Shown in pieces: positions 1 through 9,065 of a stretch of 64,000 nt of DNA. The notes under the pieces are model-generated. The model did no database searches. It was not told the origin of the DNA and saw only the letters and a list, made by a program, of their open reading frames with translations. A program made the position numbers and the translations under genes. Each line of letters opens with the position of its first letter. Position 1 is the stretch's first letter. Source of the stretch: Pacificitalea manganoxidans (GTDB lineage Bacteria > Pseudomonadota > Alphaproteobacteria > Rhodobacterales > Rhodobacteraceae); contig NZ_CP021404.1 of NCBI RefSeq assembly GCF_002504165.1, positions 2,790,001 through 2,854,000 on the forward strand, in the 5' to 3' direction.

Positions 1-68
1 ATCGCCCCGTTCAGCCGCAGGACAGCCACCACCGGGTCGGAGGCAACAAAGGGGATGAAGCGCTTCAT
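1..68 (-). CDS. S49 family (SohB/SppA-like) peptidase, N-terminal fragment
   Basis: Only the first 22 codons lie in the window; the gene runs off the left edge. Reading leftwards from an ATG at 68 gives MKRFIPFVASDPVVAVLRLN. This resembles the start of alphaproteobacterial S49 serine peptidases, where a short basic N-terminus leads into a 'VAV(V/I)RL.G' beta strand. These are usually membrane-associated proteases of the signal-peptide-peptidase/protease IV group. The gene is divergent from prmA, with 115 bp between the starts. No catalytic residue is visible in this fragment, so the call rests on N-terminal similarity only. Confidence 0.5.
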   Translation of the reverse strand, partial: MKRFIPFVASDPVVAVLRLNGA

Positions 69-183
69 GGCAGGTGATGTAAGGCGCGGGACCTGCGGGA
101 ACAAGACGCCCGCCCCAGATCGCCCCGTGCTTGACCCTTTCGCGGCACTGGCCTACCGGGAAGCACCCAAGCAGGAGCAACCC

Positions 184-1077
184 ATGCCGACCTACACCGC
201 CTTTACCACGATCAACGGCAAACGCGCGGCCGAGACGCTGGGCGAGGCTTTGGAGCAGTTGACGCCCGAACCCACCGGTGTCAGCGTCTTTGAGATCCAA
301 GAGGACGGCGCGGAAGAAATCGAGACCGAAACCGCCGATTGGGAAATCACCGCGTATTTCATCGAAACCCCCGATGAGGCCGGGCTGGCGCTGCTGGCTG
401 CCGCGCATGGCTCCGCCCCGTTCGAGGTGACGGAACTGCCGGAAACCGACTGGATCGCCAAGGTGGAGGAAGAACTGGCCCCCGTCGTGGCGGGGCGGTT
501 TTTCGTCTATGGCAGCCACAGCGCGGACCGCGTGCCCGATGGTGTCGAGCCGCTGCTGATCGAGGCGGGCATGGCGTTTGGCACTGGCCACCACGGCACC
601 ACGCTGGGCTGTCTGGAAGCGCTGGACCGGCTGATCGATGAGGGCATCGCCCCGCGCGCGGTGGCCGATATCGGCTGCGGCACGGCCGTTCTGGCGATGG
701 CTGCGGCGCGGATCTGGCAGGTGCCGGTGCTGGCGTCTGACATCGACCCCGTCGCGGTGGAGGTGGCCGAGGTCAATCTGGCGGCCAATGACATGACGGG
801 TCAGGTGCAGTGTCTGGTGGCCGAAGGTTTCGACAACGAGGTGCTGGCCCAAGCCGCGCCGTTCGATCTGATCTTTGCCAATATCCTGAAGGGGCCGCTG
901 ATCGGGCTGGCGCCGGATCTGTGCGGCGCGCTGGCCCCGGGCGGCTACGCGATCCTGTCGGGCATCCTGAACCCGCAGGCGGATGCGGTCGTGGCGGCCT
1001 ATGCCGCTGAGGGCGCTACCGTTCACCAGCGTGAAACGATCGGCGACTGGACCACGCTCTGTCTCAAAAAAGCCTGA
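184..1077 (+). CDS. prmA: Ribosomal protein L11 methyltransferase PrmA
   Basis: PrmA trimethylates ribosomal protein L11 in the cytoplasm using S-adenosylmethionine. The product is 297 residues, normal for the family. It has an N-terminal substrate-recognition region, the 'GTGHHGTTLGCLEAL' segment that precedes the Rossmann fold, the SAM-binding glycine motif 'VADIGCGTAVLAMAAA', and 'FDLIFANILKGPL', the N-I-L motif of this family. The ATG at 184 was chosen over an upstream in-frame ATG because an AGGAG sits 6 nt before it and the protein then starts with the family's usual N-terminus. It is transcribed away from the S49 peptidase gene and appears monocistronic. Confidence 0.93.
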   Translation: MPTYTAFTTINGKRAAETLGEALEQLTPEPTGVSVFEIQEDGAEEIETETADWEITAYFIETPDEAGLALLAAAHGSAPFEVTELPETDWIAKVEEELAPVVAGRFFVYGSHSADRVPDGVEPLLIEAGMAFGTGHHGTTLGCLEALDRLIDEGIAPRAVADIGCGTAVLAMAAARIWQVPVLASDIDPVAVEVAEVNLAANDMTGQVQCLVAEGFDNEVLAQAAPFDLIFANILKGPLIGLAPDLCGALAPGGYAILSGILNPQADAVVAAYAAEGATVHQRETIGDWTTLCLKKA

Positions 1078-1178
1078 GCCTGCGCCCCAATCCCGCCCGA
1101 ATTGCTTCGTATCCCTGAAACATCGGCGACAGGACTGGGACCGTCGCCGGATCTGGGACACGAACGGAGTGTAGGGCA

Positions 1179-1505
1179 ATGCACAACCAATCCATTTCGA
1201 GCGCCGCACGTAAGCGGCGCGCAGATCACGGCCATGCGGAGACCGCGCTGGTCGCTGACAACCGCTTTGGCGAGATTCGCCGGTCTTCGCGGCGTCGGGG
1301 CAAGATGCGCATGGCGCTGACGGCGCTGGCGGCCTTGGTCGGGTTCAAAGGCGCGGTGCTGGCCGATCTGGGCGCGGTGAATTACATCGCCCGGCTCGAA
1401 TACCTGCGCGACGGCGATGCCATCGACCGGATCGGTTCGTTCGTGATGGGGATCGACCCGCTGACCCTGCAGGTTGCGCAGTGGATCGCGCCGATGATCG
1501 GCTAA
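1179..1505 (+). CDS. Small hypothetical protein, one hydrophobic helix
   Basis: This encodes 108 residues of no family I recognise. The first 43 residues are strongly basic, with a run of Arg/Lys around 33-43. A hydrophobic stretch follows at about 44-60 (MALTALAALVGFKGAVL) and then a mixed C-terminus ending 'VAQWIAPMIG'. The layout suggests a small membrane-associated protein whose basic N-terminus stays in the cytoplasm. An internal start at Met44 is possible, but a GGAG-containing stretch precedes the ATG at 1179. It ends just before the symmetrical terminator shared with the convergent DUF1127 gene. Confidence 0.6.
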   Translation: MHNQSISSAARKRRADHGHAETALVADNRFGEIRRSSRRRGKMRMALTALAALVGFKGAVLADLGAVNYIARLEYLRDGDAIDRIGSFVMGIDPLTLQVAQWIAPMIG

Positions 1506-1553
1506 GGTCCGGGCAAGCCGGGCCACCTGCCCCGGCACTGACACTTCAAATGC

Positions 1554-1589
1554 AAAATGGCCGCGTCCCGATCAGGACGCGGCCATTTT
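1554..1589. terminator. Bidirectional rho-independent terminator
   Basis: A perfect inverted repeat with 15-bp arms (1554-1568 and 1575-1589) surrounds a 6-nt loop. The stem is GC-rich inside and flanked by AAAA and TTTT, so it works as a terminator on both strands. It lies between two convergent genes, the 108-residue protein and the DUF1127 protein. Confidence 0.9.
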
Positions 1590-1615
1590 CATACGGATCG
1601 AATAACTGGCGGGGT

Positions 1616-1798
1616 TCAGCGACCCAGCGCATCCACATCGCTGCGGGTCAGGCCGATATCGTCAAGCTCGCGGTCGGTCAGCGCCGACAGGGCCTTACGG
1701 GTCAGGCGGGTGTCGTTCCAGTCATGCAAACGGCCCAGCAGGCGGGTGAACATGCCGGAACGGGGGGCGCGCAGGGCGGTCTGGTCGAAATAGGTCAT
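1616..1798 (-). CDS. DUF1127 domain small protein
   Basis: A 60-residue protein with the DUF1127 pattern in its second half: an amphipathic 'RLLGRLHDWNDTRLTRKAL' helix followed by 'LSALTDRELDDIGLTRSDV'. DUF1127 proteins are small, arginine-rich and common in alphaproteobacteria. Some are linked to RNA binding and to phosphate or stress physiology, but no function can be read here. Start MTYFDQ was chosen at 1798, because an in-frame ATG upstream adds 13 residues unlike the family. It is convergent with the preceding small gene. Confidence 0.85.
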   Translation of the reverse strand: MTYFDQTALRAPRSGMFTRLLGRLHDWNDTRLTRKALSALTDRELDDIGLTRSDVDALGR

Positions 1799-2091
1799 TT
1801 TACGGTCCTCGGGGTTTGGGCTGATGGCCCTATGCAACGGGCCGCGTCATGCCCGGGGAGGTAGAGTTTTCAAACTGCCCTCACAAGGGTGCTTTTTGGC
1901 ATGGCTTGCTTGCAATTTGTGCATAGTAAAAACTTCATGACAGCCGAGCCCGGTGCCCGCGCTGCGGCGCGGCCCGGTCACGGCGCATGCGAAAGCGGCG
2001 GTCGGGGCGGTGCTTGCTCTGGTCGATGTTCTCTTTTCGTGCTAACCCGCAGACAACGACAGCGAAAAACGCGAATGCGAGAGGCAGCAGC

Positions 2092-2604
2092 ATGCGGGTG
2101 ATCGGCATCGATCCGGGTCTGCGCAACATGGGTTGGGGCGTGATCGAGGTTGCGGGCAGCAAGATCCGGCATCTGGCGAACGGCACCTGCCGCACGGCGA
2201 CCGGATCGGGATCGCTGGCGCAGCGGCTTTTGGATCTGCACGGCCAGTTGAGCGCGGTTTTCGCGACCCATCAGCCCAGCCATGCGGCGGTGGAGCAGAC
2301 ATTCGTCAACAAGGACGGCGCGGCGACGCTGAAGCTGGGACAGGCGCGAGCGATCGCGCTGCTGGTGCCCGCGCAGGCCGGGATCGAGATCGGCGAATAC
2401 GCCCCGAACGCGGTCAAGAAGACGGTCGTCGGCGTCGGCCACGCGGCCAAGCAGCAGATCGATCATATGGTCCGCCTGCAATTTCCCGGCGTGCAGATCC
2501 ACAGCCCCGACAGCGCCGATGCGCTGGCTATCGCGCTGTGCCACGCCCACCATGCCCGCAGTTCCGGCAGGCTTGCCGCCGCCGTGGCCCGGGCCCAAGG
2601 ATAG
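2092..2604 (+). CDS. ruvC: Crossover junction endodeoxyribonuclease RuvC
   Basis: RuvC resolves Holliday junctions by symmetrical nicking during recombination repair. The 170-residue length is typical. The first acidic residue is in '[16 protein letters not shown]' (Asp7), the second in '[11 protein letters not shown]', and the C-terminal acidic pair in '[18 protein letters not shown]'. The ATG at 2092 starts directly on the conserved strand; the upstream open frame lacks conservation. It leads the ruvCAB operon, 12 bp before ruvA. Confidence 0.95.
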   Translation: MRVIGIDPGLRNMGWGVIEVAGSKIRHLANGTCRTATGSGSLAQRLLDLHGQLSAVFATHQPSHAAVEQTFVNKDGAATLKLGQARAIALLVPAQAGIEIGEYAPNAVKKTVVGVGHAAKQQIDHMVRLQFPGVQIHSPDSADALAIALCHAHHARSSGRLAAAVARAQG

Positions 2605-2616
2605 AAGGATTCCCCG

Positions 2617-3303
2617 ATGATCGGACGCATTGCCGGACGGCTCGATTACCGCGCAAGCGACCATGTGCTGATCGACGTGCGTGGCGTCGGCTATCTAGTC
2701 TATGTCTCGGAACGGACCATGATGGCCCTGCCCGGCCCGAACGAGGCCGTGGCGCTTTATACCGATCTGGTGGTGCGCGAGGATCTGCTGCAGCTTTACG
2801 GGTTTCCGACGCTGCTGGAGAAGGAATGGCACCGGCTGCTGGTATCGGTGCAGGGGATCGGGGCAAAGGCGTCGTTGGCGATCCTTGGCACGTTAGGGCC
2901 CGAAGGCGTCAGCCGCGCGATTGCTCTGGGCGACTGGAACGCGGTGAAGGCCGCGCCGGGCGTCGGCCCGAAGATTGCGCAGCGCGTCGTCAATGAACTG
3001 AAGGACAAGGCACCGGGCGTGATGGCGCTGGCGGCCACGATGAACCGCACCGCCGGGGACACGCTGCCCGACATCGACACGGATGTGATCGAAACCCCGG
3101 CCCCGCCGCGCCGTGGCACGCCCAGCCCGGCCCCGTCGGGCGGCGCGGTGGCACAGGCGGATGCGCTGTCGGCCCTGTCGAACCTTGGCTATGCGCCGGG
3201 CGAGGCTGCGGGCGCGGTGGCGCAGGCGGCCAGCGACGCGCCAGAGGCCGAGGCCCCGGACCTGATCCGCGCCGCGCTGCGCCTGCTGGCTCCGAAAGGC
3301 TGA
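2617..3303 (+). CDS. ruvA: Holliday junction branch migration protein RuvA
   Basis: RuvA binds the four-way junction as a tetramer and loads the RuvB motor. The 228 residues show the N-terminal OB fold ([26 protein letters not shown]), the central helix-hairpin-helix pair ('[13 protein letters not shown]' near 90 and '[19 protein letters not shown]' near 115), and a Pro/Ala-rich linker of about 50 residues. A C-terminal RuvB-contacting domain follows ('[20 protein letters not shown]'). The linker is somewhat long. GAAGGA precedes the start, and ruvB follows 3 bp after the stop. Confidence 0.95.
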   Translation: MIGRIAGRLDYRASDHVLIDVRGVGYLVYVSERTMMALPGPNEAVALYTDLVVREDLLQLYGFPTLLEKEWHRLLVSVQGIGAKASLAILGTLGPEGVSRAIALGDWNAVKAAPGVGPKIAQRVVNELKDKAPGVMALAATMNRTAGDTLPDIDTDVIETPAPPRRGTPSPAPSGGAVAQADALSALSNLGYAPGEAAGAVAQAASDAPEAEAPDLIRAALRLLAPKG

Positions 3304-3306
3304 TCG

Positions 3307-4368
3307 ATGGCCGCCCCGCATCCAGACGACCGCCCCGATCCGACCCTGCGCCCCGAGCCGCTGCCAGACGACCCGCTCACCGAGGACCGCGCCCTGCGCC
3401 CGCAGGGATTGTCGGAATTCATCGGTCAGGCCGAGGCGCGCGCCAACCTTGCCGTGTTTATCGAAAGCGCGCGGCGGCGTGGGCAGGCGATGGACCACAC
3501 GCTGTTTCACGGCCCGCCGGGGCTGGGCAAGACGACGCTGGCGCAGATCATGGCGCGGGAATTGGGGGTGAATTTTCGCATGACTTCCGGGCCCGTTCTG
3601 GCGAAGGCGGGCGATCTGGCGGCGATCCTGACCAATCTGGAAGCGCGCGACGTGCTGTTCATCGACGAGATCCATCGCCTGAGCCCGGTGGTGGAGGAGG
3701 TTCTCTATCCCGCGATGGAGGATTTCGAGCTGGATCTGGTGATCGGCGAGGGCCCCGCCGCACGCACGGTGCGGATCGAATTGCAGCCCTTTACGCTGGT
3801 CGGCGCGACCACGCGGCTGGGGCTGCTGACGACGCCGCTGCGCGACCGGTTCGGCATTCCGACGCGACTGCAATTCTACACGGTGCCGGAATTGAACGAG
3901 ATCGTGCGCCGGGGCGCGCGGCTGCTGGGCGTGCCCGCCGATGAGGATGGCTGTATGGAGATCGCGCGGCGCGCGCGGGGCACGCCCCGGATCGCCGGGC
4001 GCCTGCTGCGCCGGGTGGTGGATTTTGCTTTGGTCGAGGGCGATGGCCGATTGACCCGTGATCTGGCCGACAGCGCGCTGACGCGGCTGGGCGTGGACGG
4101 GATCGGGCTTGACGGGGCCGACCGCCGGTATCTGAGCCTGATCGCGGAGCATTACCACGGCGGTCCGGTCGGGATCGAAACGATGGCTGCCGCGCTATCG
4201 GAAAGCCGCGACGCGCTGGAGGAAGTGATCGAGCCCTACCTGTTGCAGCAGGGTCTGATCCAGCGCACCCCGCGCGGGCGGATGCTGGCGCATCGGGCGT
4301 GGACGCATCTGGGGATGGCGCCGCCACGCCTGCCCGGTCAGGACGACCTGTTCGACGGGCAGGTCTAG
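3307..4368 (+). CDS. ruvB: Holliday junction branch migration helicase RuvB
   Basis: RuvB is the hexameric AAA+ ATPase that drives branch migration with RuvA. The 353 residues include the RuvB lead-in '[19 protein letters not shown]', Walker A '[15 protein letters not shown]', Walker B '[10 protein letters not shown]', sensor 1 '[17 protein letters not shown]' with the arginine finger region, and the C-terminal winged helix ending '[17 protein letters not shown]'. It is the last gene of ruvCAB. The gene usually followed by tol genes in relatives is here followed by a convergent reductase gene. Confidence 0.97.
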   Translation: MAAPHPDDRPDPTLRPEPLPDDPLTEDRALRPQGLSEFIGQAEARANLAVFIESARRRGQAMDHTLFHGPPGLGKTTLAQIMARELGVNFRMTSGPVLAKAGDLAAILTNLEARDVLFIDEIHRLSPVVEEVLYPAMEDFELDLVIGEGPAARTVRIELQPFTLVGATTRLGLLTTPLRDRFGIPTRLQFYTVPELNEIVRRGARLLGVPADEDGCMEIARRARGTPRIAGRLLRRVVDFALVEGDGRLTRDLADSALTRLGVDGIGLDGADRRYLSLIAEHYHGGPVGIETMAAALSESRDALEEVIEPYLLQQGLIQRTPRGRMLAHRAWTHLGMAPPRLPGQDDLFDGQV

Positions 4369-4401
4369 CGCGGCGACGTCCAAGGCCGTGGCAGCGCGGG
4401 C

Positions 4402-5337
4402 TCAATACCCGCGGGCGCGATCCACCTCATACAGCAGCGGCTCGCCCGCTTCGCCCCGGCGGATGTTTTCGGCCACCACCCGCGCGGAGGACGCAGGCCG
4501 GGTGGTCGACGCGATATGCGGCGTCACGGTGACCTGCGGATGGGTCCAATAGGGGTGATCGGTGGGCAGCGGCTCCACCCGGAACACATCGAGCGTGGCA
4601 TGGGCGATCTGCCCCGCATCGAGCGCGGCCAGCAGCGCGTCATCGTCGATCAGCGGACCGCGACCGGGATTGATGACGACGGCCCCGCGCGGCAACCACG
4701 ACATCGCCTCCGCATCGAGGGTGTTTTCGGTCTCGGACGTGTCGGGCAGCAGCAGCACGACGATGTCGGCCTCGCAAAGCGCCGGGCGCAGACCATCGGC
4801 GCCGTGATAGGTGGTGACGCCGGGCACCTCGCGCGGGCTGCGGCTCCAACCGCTGACGCGGAAGTTCAGCGCGGTCAGCGAGCGGGCGCAGGCCTGCCCC
4901 AATTCGCCCATGCCAAGGATCGTCACGGCGCGGTCGCGGGCCAGCGGCGGGGGCGTATCGCGCCATTCGCCGTTCAGCCCGTGGATGTGAGCGTCCATAC
5001 CAAGGTGATGGCGCAGGACATGGCCCGTGACCCATTCGACCATCCCTTCGGCCAGCCCGTCATCGACCATGCGGCACAGCGGCATCTTCAACGTGTCGTT
5101 GCCCACGACCCGCTCCACCCCGGCCCAGAGATTGAGCACGGCCTTGGCACCGGTATAGGGCGAGAAATCCTGCAACGGGCCGTTCGGCGCGTAGACGATA
5201 TAATCGACGCTTTCCGGCGGCCCCATATCGGGGGAGATTTCAGCCGTCAGCCCGGCATCGGCACAGGCCTTGCGCAACGGCTCGCGGTAGTCGTCCCAGG
5301 CGGCAGGTTTACCGGCGAACAGCACTCGGGTGGTCAT
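4402..5337 (-). CDS. Glyoxylate/hydroxypyruvate reductase A-like 2-hydroxyacid dehydrogenase
   Basis: A 311-residue NAD(P)-dependent D-2-hydroxyacid dehydrogenase of the GhrA type, likely reducing glyoxylate or hydroxypyruvate in the cytosol. Visible features are 'LNLWAGVERV' near 70, the nucleotide-binding 'TILGMGELGQACARSL' near 140, the catalytic-arginine segment 'VVINPGRGPLIDDDALLAAL', the Glu of 'DVFRVEPLPTDHPYW', and the catalytic His of 'VTPHIASTTRP'. It is convergent with ruvB, upstream of and on the same strand as rodA. Exact substrate is not readable. Confidence 0.85.
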   Translation of the reverse strand: MTTRVLFAGKPAAWDDYREPLRKACADAGLTAEISPDMGPPESVDYIVYAPNGPLQDFSPYTGAKAVLNLWAGVERVVGNDTLKMPLCRMVDDGLAEGMVEWVTGHVLRHHLGMDAHIHGLNGEWRDTPPPLARDRAVTILGMGELGQACARSLTALNFRVSGWSRSPREVPGVTTYHGADGLRPALCEADIVVLLLPDTSETENTLDAEAMSWLPRGAVVINPGRGPLIDDDALLAALDAGQIAHATLDVFRVEPLPTDHPYWTHPQVTVTPHIASTTRPASSARVVAENIRRGEAGEPLLYEVDRARGY

Positions 5338-5430
5338 GGGCGGGGCTCCTTGTCGTTTGCCCCTGCCTAGCGCGCCGCGCGGCGCTTGTCAGCCAGCAGC
5401 ATGCGCCCGTGATAATGCTATAAGGTGCGG

Positions 5431-6579
5431 CTACTTGCGCCCGCGCGGGCGATGCACATGCGCCGATTGCACCAGCCCGAAGGCCACCATCAGCACCAGC
5501 ATCGCGGAGCCGCCATAGCTGACCAGCGGCAGCGGCACACCGACGACCGGCGCCAGACCCATCACCATCGACATGTTGACCGCGAAGAACAGGAAAAAGG
5601 TCGCCGCGATCCCGATGGTCAGAAGCGAGGCGAAGCGGTCCTTGTTCGACATCGCGGAGGCAAGGCAGAACACGATGATGAGCGCATAGAGCAGCAGCAG
5701 GGAGAACGCGCCGACGAAGCCGAATTCCTCGGCCAGCGTGGTAAAGATGAAATCGGTGTGCTTTTCGGGCAGGAAGTTCAGCCGCGACTGGGTGCCCTGC
5801 ATGAACCCGCGCCCGCCCCAGCCGCCGGAGCCAAGCGCGATCTTGGACTGGGTGATATGATACCCCGCGCCCAAGGGATCGCTTTCGGGATCGAGAAACG
5901 TGTCGATCCGGCGATACTGGTAATCCTTCAGCAATTGCCACGAGGTGCCGCGGCTGGCCAAGACGGAATAGACCAGCCCGCCGCCACTGGCGACGACGGC
6001 CGCGAAATAGGCCCAGTGCACGCCAGCGGCGAACATCACCAGACCGCCGCCGATCACCAGCAATAGCGCGGTGCCCAAATCGGGCTGTTTCAGGACCAGA
6101 AACGTGGGCAGCAGGATCAGGAATACCGGCACCACCACCCAGAACGGGCGCGACACCTTGCGGATGTCGAGCCAGTCGTAATAGGCGGCCAGCAGCATCA
6201 CGAGCGTGATCTTGGTCAGTTCGGACGGTTGCAGCCGGATGAAGCCCAGATCGATCCAGCGCTGCGCGCCCATGCCGATATCGCCGAAGAATTCCACAAA
6301 GAGCAGCAGCGCGATGGACAGCGCATAGGCCAGCCCCGCGACGTTGCGCCAGAAATAGGCGGGCACCATCGCGATTGCGAACATCGCCGCCATCCCCAGC
6401 GCGAACCGTTTCATCTGCGGTTCGGCCCACGGTGTCATCGAGCCGCCCGCGACGGAATAGAGCATCAAGAACCCGATCGCCGCGACGGAGGTCAGCAACA
6501 GCACCAGTGCCCAGTTCAGGTGCAGCACCTTGCGCAGGCCGGTGGGGACGGTTTTGACGTTATATTCGAGATAGCTCAC
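5431..6579 (-). CDS. rodA: Rod shape-determining SEDS protein RodA
   Basis: RodA is the SEDS-family peptidoglycan glycosyltransferase that works with PBP2 in lateral wall growth. The protein has 382 residues with about ten hydrophobic segments and the SEDS landmarks 'LQPSELTKITLVMLLAAYYDWL', 'LVLKQPDLGTALLLVIGGG' and the terminal 'VGVPLPLVSYGGSAMLVLMVAFGLV'. The start is a GTG at 6579 (V/M-S-Y-L-E-Y-N), preceded by a GAGGGAG. The frame is open much further upstream, but that part overlaps mrdA and is unlike RodA. It follows mrdA by 13 bp. Confidence 0.93.
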   Translation of the reverse strand: MSYLEYNVKTVPTGLRKVLHLNWALVLLLTSVAAIGFLMLYSVAGGSMTPWAEPQMKRFALGMAAMFAIAMVPAYFWRNVAGLAYALSIALLLFVEFFGDIGMGAQRWIDLGFIRLQPSELTKITLVMLLAAYYDWLDIRKVSRPFWVVVPVFLILLPTFLVLKQPDLGTALLLVIGGGLVMFAAGVHWAYFAAVVASGGGLVYSVLASRGTSWQLLKDYQYRRIDTFLDPESDPLGAGYHITQSKIALGSGGWGGRGFMQGTQSRLNFLPEKHTDFIFTTLAEEFGFVGAFSLLLLYALIIVFCLASAMSNKDRFASLLTIGIAATFFLFFAVNMSMVMGLAPVVGVPLPLVSYGGSAMLVLMVAFGLVQSAHVHRPRGRK

Positions 6580-6592
6580 CCGCGGCGCTCCC

Positions 6593-8512
6593 TCATGCCC
6601 GGTCAAGCTTCGCGCTGGCGACCAATTCGTTGCGCAAGGGAAGTTTCTTGCGCATTTCCTCGATCTTCCAACGGTCGCTGGAGGGATAGGCGTCCATCGG
6701 CGGGAAGCCTTCATACATCGCCTGCAACAGCACATCGCGCGCCACGGGCGCCGCCGCGGCGGACCCGCCGCCGCCATGTTCGACGACGACGGAAACCGCA
6801 TAGCGCGGATTGTCGAAGGGGGCGAAGGCCACGAACAGCGCGTGGTCGCGCTCCTCCCACGGAACATCCTGATTTCGCACGACGACGGAGCGCACCTGAC
6901 TGGTGCCGGATTTGCCCGCCATCTGCTTGCCCTCCGCCACGATGCGGCTGCCATAGCCGGTGCCGCCGCGGTGGTTCGACACGGCATACATCGCCTTGCG
7001 CACCTGTTGCAGCGTGGTGGGGGAGACATCGATGGGGCCGTCATTGCGGGACGCCTGTTCGACGCCATCGACGGATTTGATGAGCCGGGGATGGATTTTG
7101 CTGCCGCTGGCGATCCGCGCCGTCATCACCGCCAGTTGCAGCGGCGAGGCCAGCACGAAGCCCTGCCCAATGGACGCGTTGAGGCTGTCGCCGATCATCC
7201 AGTCGGAGCCGCGATTGGCCTCCTTCCATGCCTTGGTCGGGGCCAGACCCTGCGCCACCGCCGACATGGGCAGGTCAAACTGCTCGCCCACGCCAAAGCG
7301 CTGCGCCATCGCCGAGATATTGTCGATGCCCGCCCGTTCGGCCAATTCGTAGTAATAGACGTCGCAGGAATGCTTGAGGCTGTCGTGCATATCGACCCAG
7401 CCATGGCCGCCGCGTTTCCAGCAGTGGAAGCGGCGCCCGCCGATTTCCTTGTAACCGGGGCAGTAGATCGTCTCGCCCGAGGTCATCACCCCGGCCTCCG
7501 CCGCCGCGAGCGCTGTCACCATCTTGAATGTCGAGCCGGGCGGATAGAGCCCCTGCACGGTCTTGTTGGCAAGCGGGCGGTGATCGTCTTCGGTCAGCAC
7601 CCGGTAATCGGCCACGGAAATGCCGCGCACGAATTTGTTGGGATCAAAGGACGGGGCGGAGGCGATCGCCATCAGATCGCCGGTATGCACGTCCATCACC
7701 ACGGCGGAGGCGCTTTCGCCCGCCAGCCGGGCCTGCGTGAACGCTTGCAGGCGGTGGTCGATGGTCAATTGTAGGGTGTCGCCGGATTTGCCTTCCTGCC
7801 GGCCCAGTTCGCGCATGACGCGGCCCACGGCATTGACTTCGATCCGCTTGGTGCCTGCCTGCCCGCGCAGCTGGGTTTCGGCCTTGGCCTCGACCCCGGA
7901 TTTGCCGATCTGGAATTTCGGGATCTGCAACAGCGGATCGGGGTCTTCCAGTTTGGACAGGTCATAATCCGAGACCGGCCCGACATAACCGATCACATGG
8001 GCGAAATCGCCCTGCATGGGGTAATGGCGGCTTAGGCCCACCTCGGGCGTCACGCCGGGCAGCGCAGGCGCGTTGACCGCGACCTTGGCCACGTCTTCCC
8101 ATGACAGGCGATCCGCGATGGTGACTGGCACAAAGGAGGAGCGGCGCTCGATCTCCTTCAGCGCGCGGTCTACTTCGGCATCGTCCAGTTTGACCAGCGT
8201 GCGCAGCTTGGCGATCGCGGCCTCCACATCGCCTGCATCCTCGCGGACGATGACGATCCGGTAATTCTGTTCGTTTTCGGCCAGCGCCACGCCGTTGCGG
8301 TCAAAGATCAGCCCCCGCGCGGGCGCGATGAGCCGCATGTTGATGCGATTTTCTTCGGCCAGCAGGCGGAACGCATCGGCCTGATCGACCTGCATATAGC
8401 GCATCCGCGCCGCCAGCAGCCCCATGAAGCCCAGCTGCGCACCGCCAAGGATCAGACCCCGGCGGGTGATGCGGACGGCGCTTTCCTCGGTGTCCTTTGG
8501 TGCGCGTCTCAT
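6593..8512 (-). CDS. mrdA: Penicillin-binding protein 2 (transpeptidase)
   Basis: PBP2 is the elongasome transpeptidase anchored in the inner membrane. The 639 residues contain one N-terminal membrane segment near 18-36 and the dimerisation domain ('APARGLIFDRNGVALAEN'). The transpeptidase motifs are S327-T-F-K330, S382-C-D384 and K534-S-G-T. It lies between mreD and rodA with short gaps, the standard elongasome order, so translation is probably coupled to its glycosyltransferase partner RodA. Confidence 0.96.
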   Translation of the reverse strand: MRRAPKDTEESAVRITRRGLILGGAQLGFMGLLAARMRYMQVDQADAFRLLAEENRINMRLIAPARGLIFDRNGVALAENEQNYRIVIVREDAGDVEAAIAKLRTLVKLDDAEVDRALKEIERRSSFVPVTIADRLSWEDVAKVAVNAPALPGVTPEVGLSRHYPMQGDFAHVIGYVGPVSDYDLSKLEDPDPLLQIPKFQIGKSGVEAKAETQLRGQAGTKRIEVNAVGRVMRELGRQEGKSGDTLQLTIDHRLQAFTQARLAGESASAVVMDVHTGDLMAIASAPSFDPNKFVRGISVADYRVLTEDDHRPLANKTVQGLYPPGSTFKMVTALAAAEAGVMTSGETIYCPGYKEIGGRRFHCWKRGGHGWVDMHDSLKHSCDVYYYELAERAGIDNISAMAQRFGVGEQFDLPMSAVAQGLAPTKAWKEANRGSDWMIGDSLNASIGQGFVLASPLQLAVMTARIASGSKIHPRLIKSVDGVEQASRNDGPIDVSPTTLQQVRKAMYAVSNHRGGTGYGSRIVAEGKQMAGKSGTSQVRSVVVRNQDVPWEERDHALFVAFAPFDNPRYAVSVVVEHGGGGSAAAAPVARDVLLQAMYEGFPPMDAYPSSDRWKIEEMRKKLPLRNELVASAKLDRA

Positions 8513-8528
8513 GCTCTACGACCCCCTG

Positions 8529-9065
8529 TCATAGCCGATGCCCCAGCGCGTCCACCTCGCCCGGTGCGGCCTTGTGCAGACCGAAGGCCAGATGCGACAC
8601 GGCGACCACCGCCGGATACACGGCGACGGTGAGAAAGCCTTGCAGCGCCGACAGCCCGATGGGCGGGCGCGGCGTCATCACCAACGCCAGCAGAAGCTGG
8701 TTCGCGGTAATCATGGCGGCGACGACGCCGCCGACAAAGACCCATTCCAGAAAGAACGGCAATTCGCGGATCAATCCTTGGCGGGCGCGCAGAAATTCGG
8801 TGCCCAGCAGCATCAGCATCGCCCACAGCCCCGGCGGACGTTGAAAGATCAGATCGCAGGCCAGAACCGCAAGCACGATCAACACCGCAGGCACGAAATC
8901 CGGGCGGCGGAGCACCCATGCCGCCGTCAGCGCAAGGATCACATCGGGGCCGGGGATCAGACCGGCGCGGGTGTCGAGCGGCAGGATGCGAAAGAACACG
9001 CAGAGCACGACAATGCCCAGATAAAGCGCGCGGTAAGCCCAAAGGCGCAGCGTCAGCGGGTCCAT
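8529..9065 (-). CDS. mreD: Rod shape-determining protein MreD
   Basis: A 178-residue integral membrane protein with about five hydrophobic helices, the size and position of MreD. It connects MreC to the cytoplasmic MreB filaments. Sequence conservation in this family is low; the call rests on topology, the 'GPDVILALTAAWVLRRPDFVPAVL' region and the position between mreC and mrdA. Its start overlaps the mreC stop by one base (TGATG). Confidence 0.9.
   Translation of the reverse strand: MDPLTLRLWAYRALYLGIVVLCVFFRILPLDTRAGLIPGPDVILALTAAWVLRRPDFVPAVLIVLAVLACDLIFQRPPGLWAMLMLLGTEFLRARQGLIRELPFFLEWVFVGGVVAAMITANQLLLALVMTPRPPIGLSALQGFLTVAVYPAVVAVSHLAFGLHKAAPGEVDALGHRL

Noticed and set aside
55-183. 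N-terminal extension of prmA
   Set aside because: The frame is open upstream, but the best ribosome-binding site and the family N-terminus are at 184, and the upstream ATG overlaps the S49 peptidase start.
1554-1589. Perfect 15-bp palindrome as a regulatory operator
   Set aside because: It lies between convergent genes and has A-run and T-run flanks, which is the form of a bidirectional terminator.
6580-7068. Extension of rodA far upstream into mrdA
   Set aside because: It overlaps the mrdA coding region in another frame and has a composition unlike any membrane protein; a GTG with a good ribosome-binding site exists at 6579.
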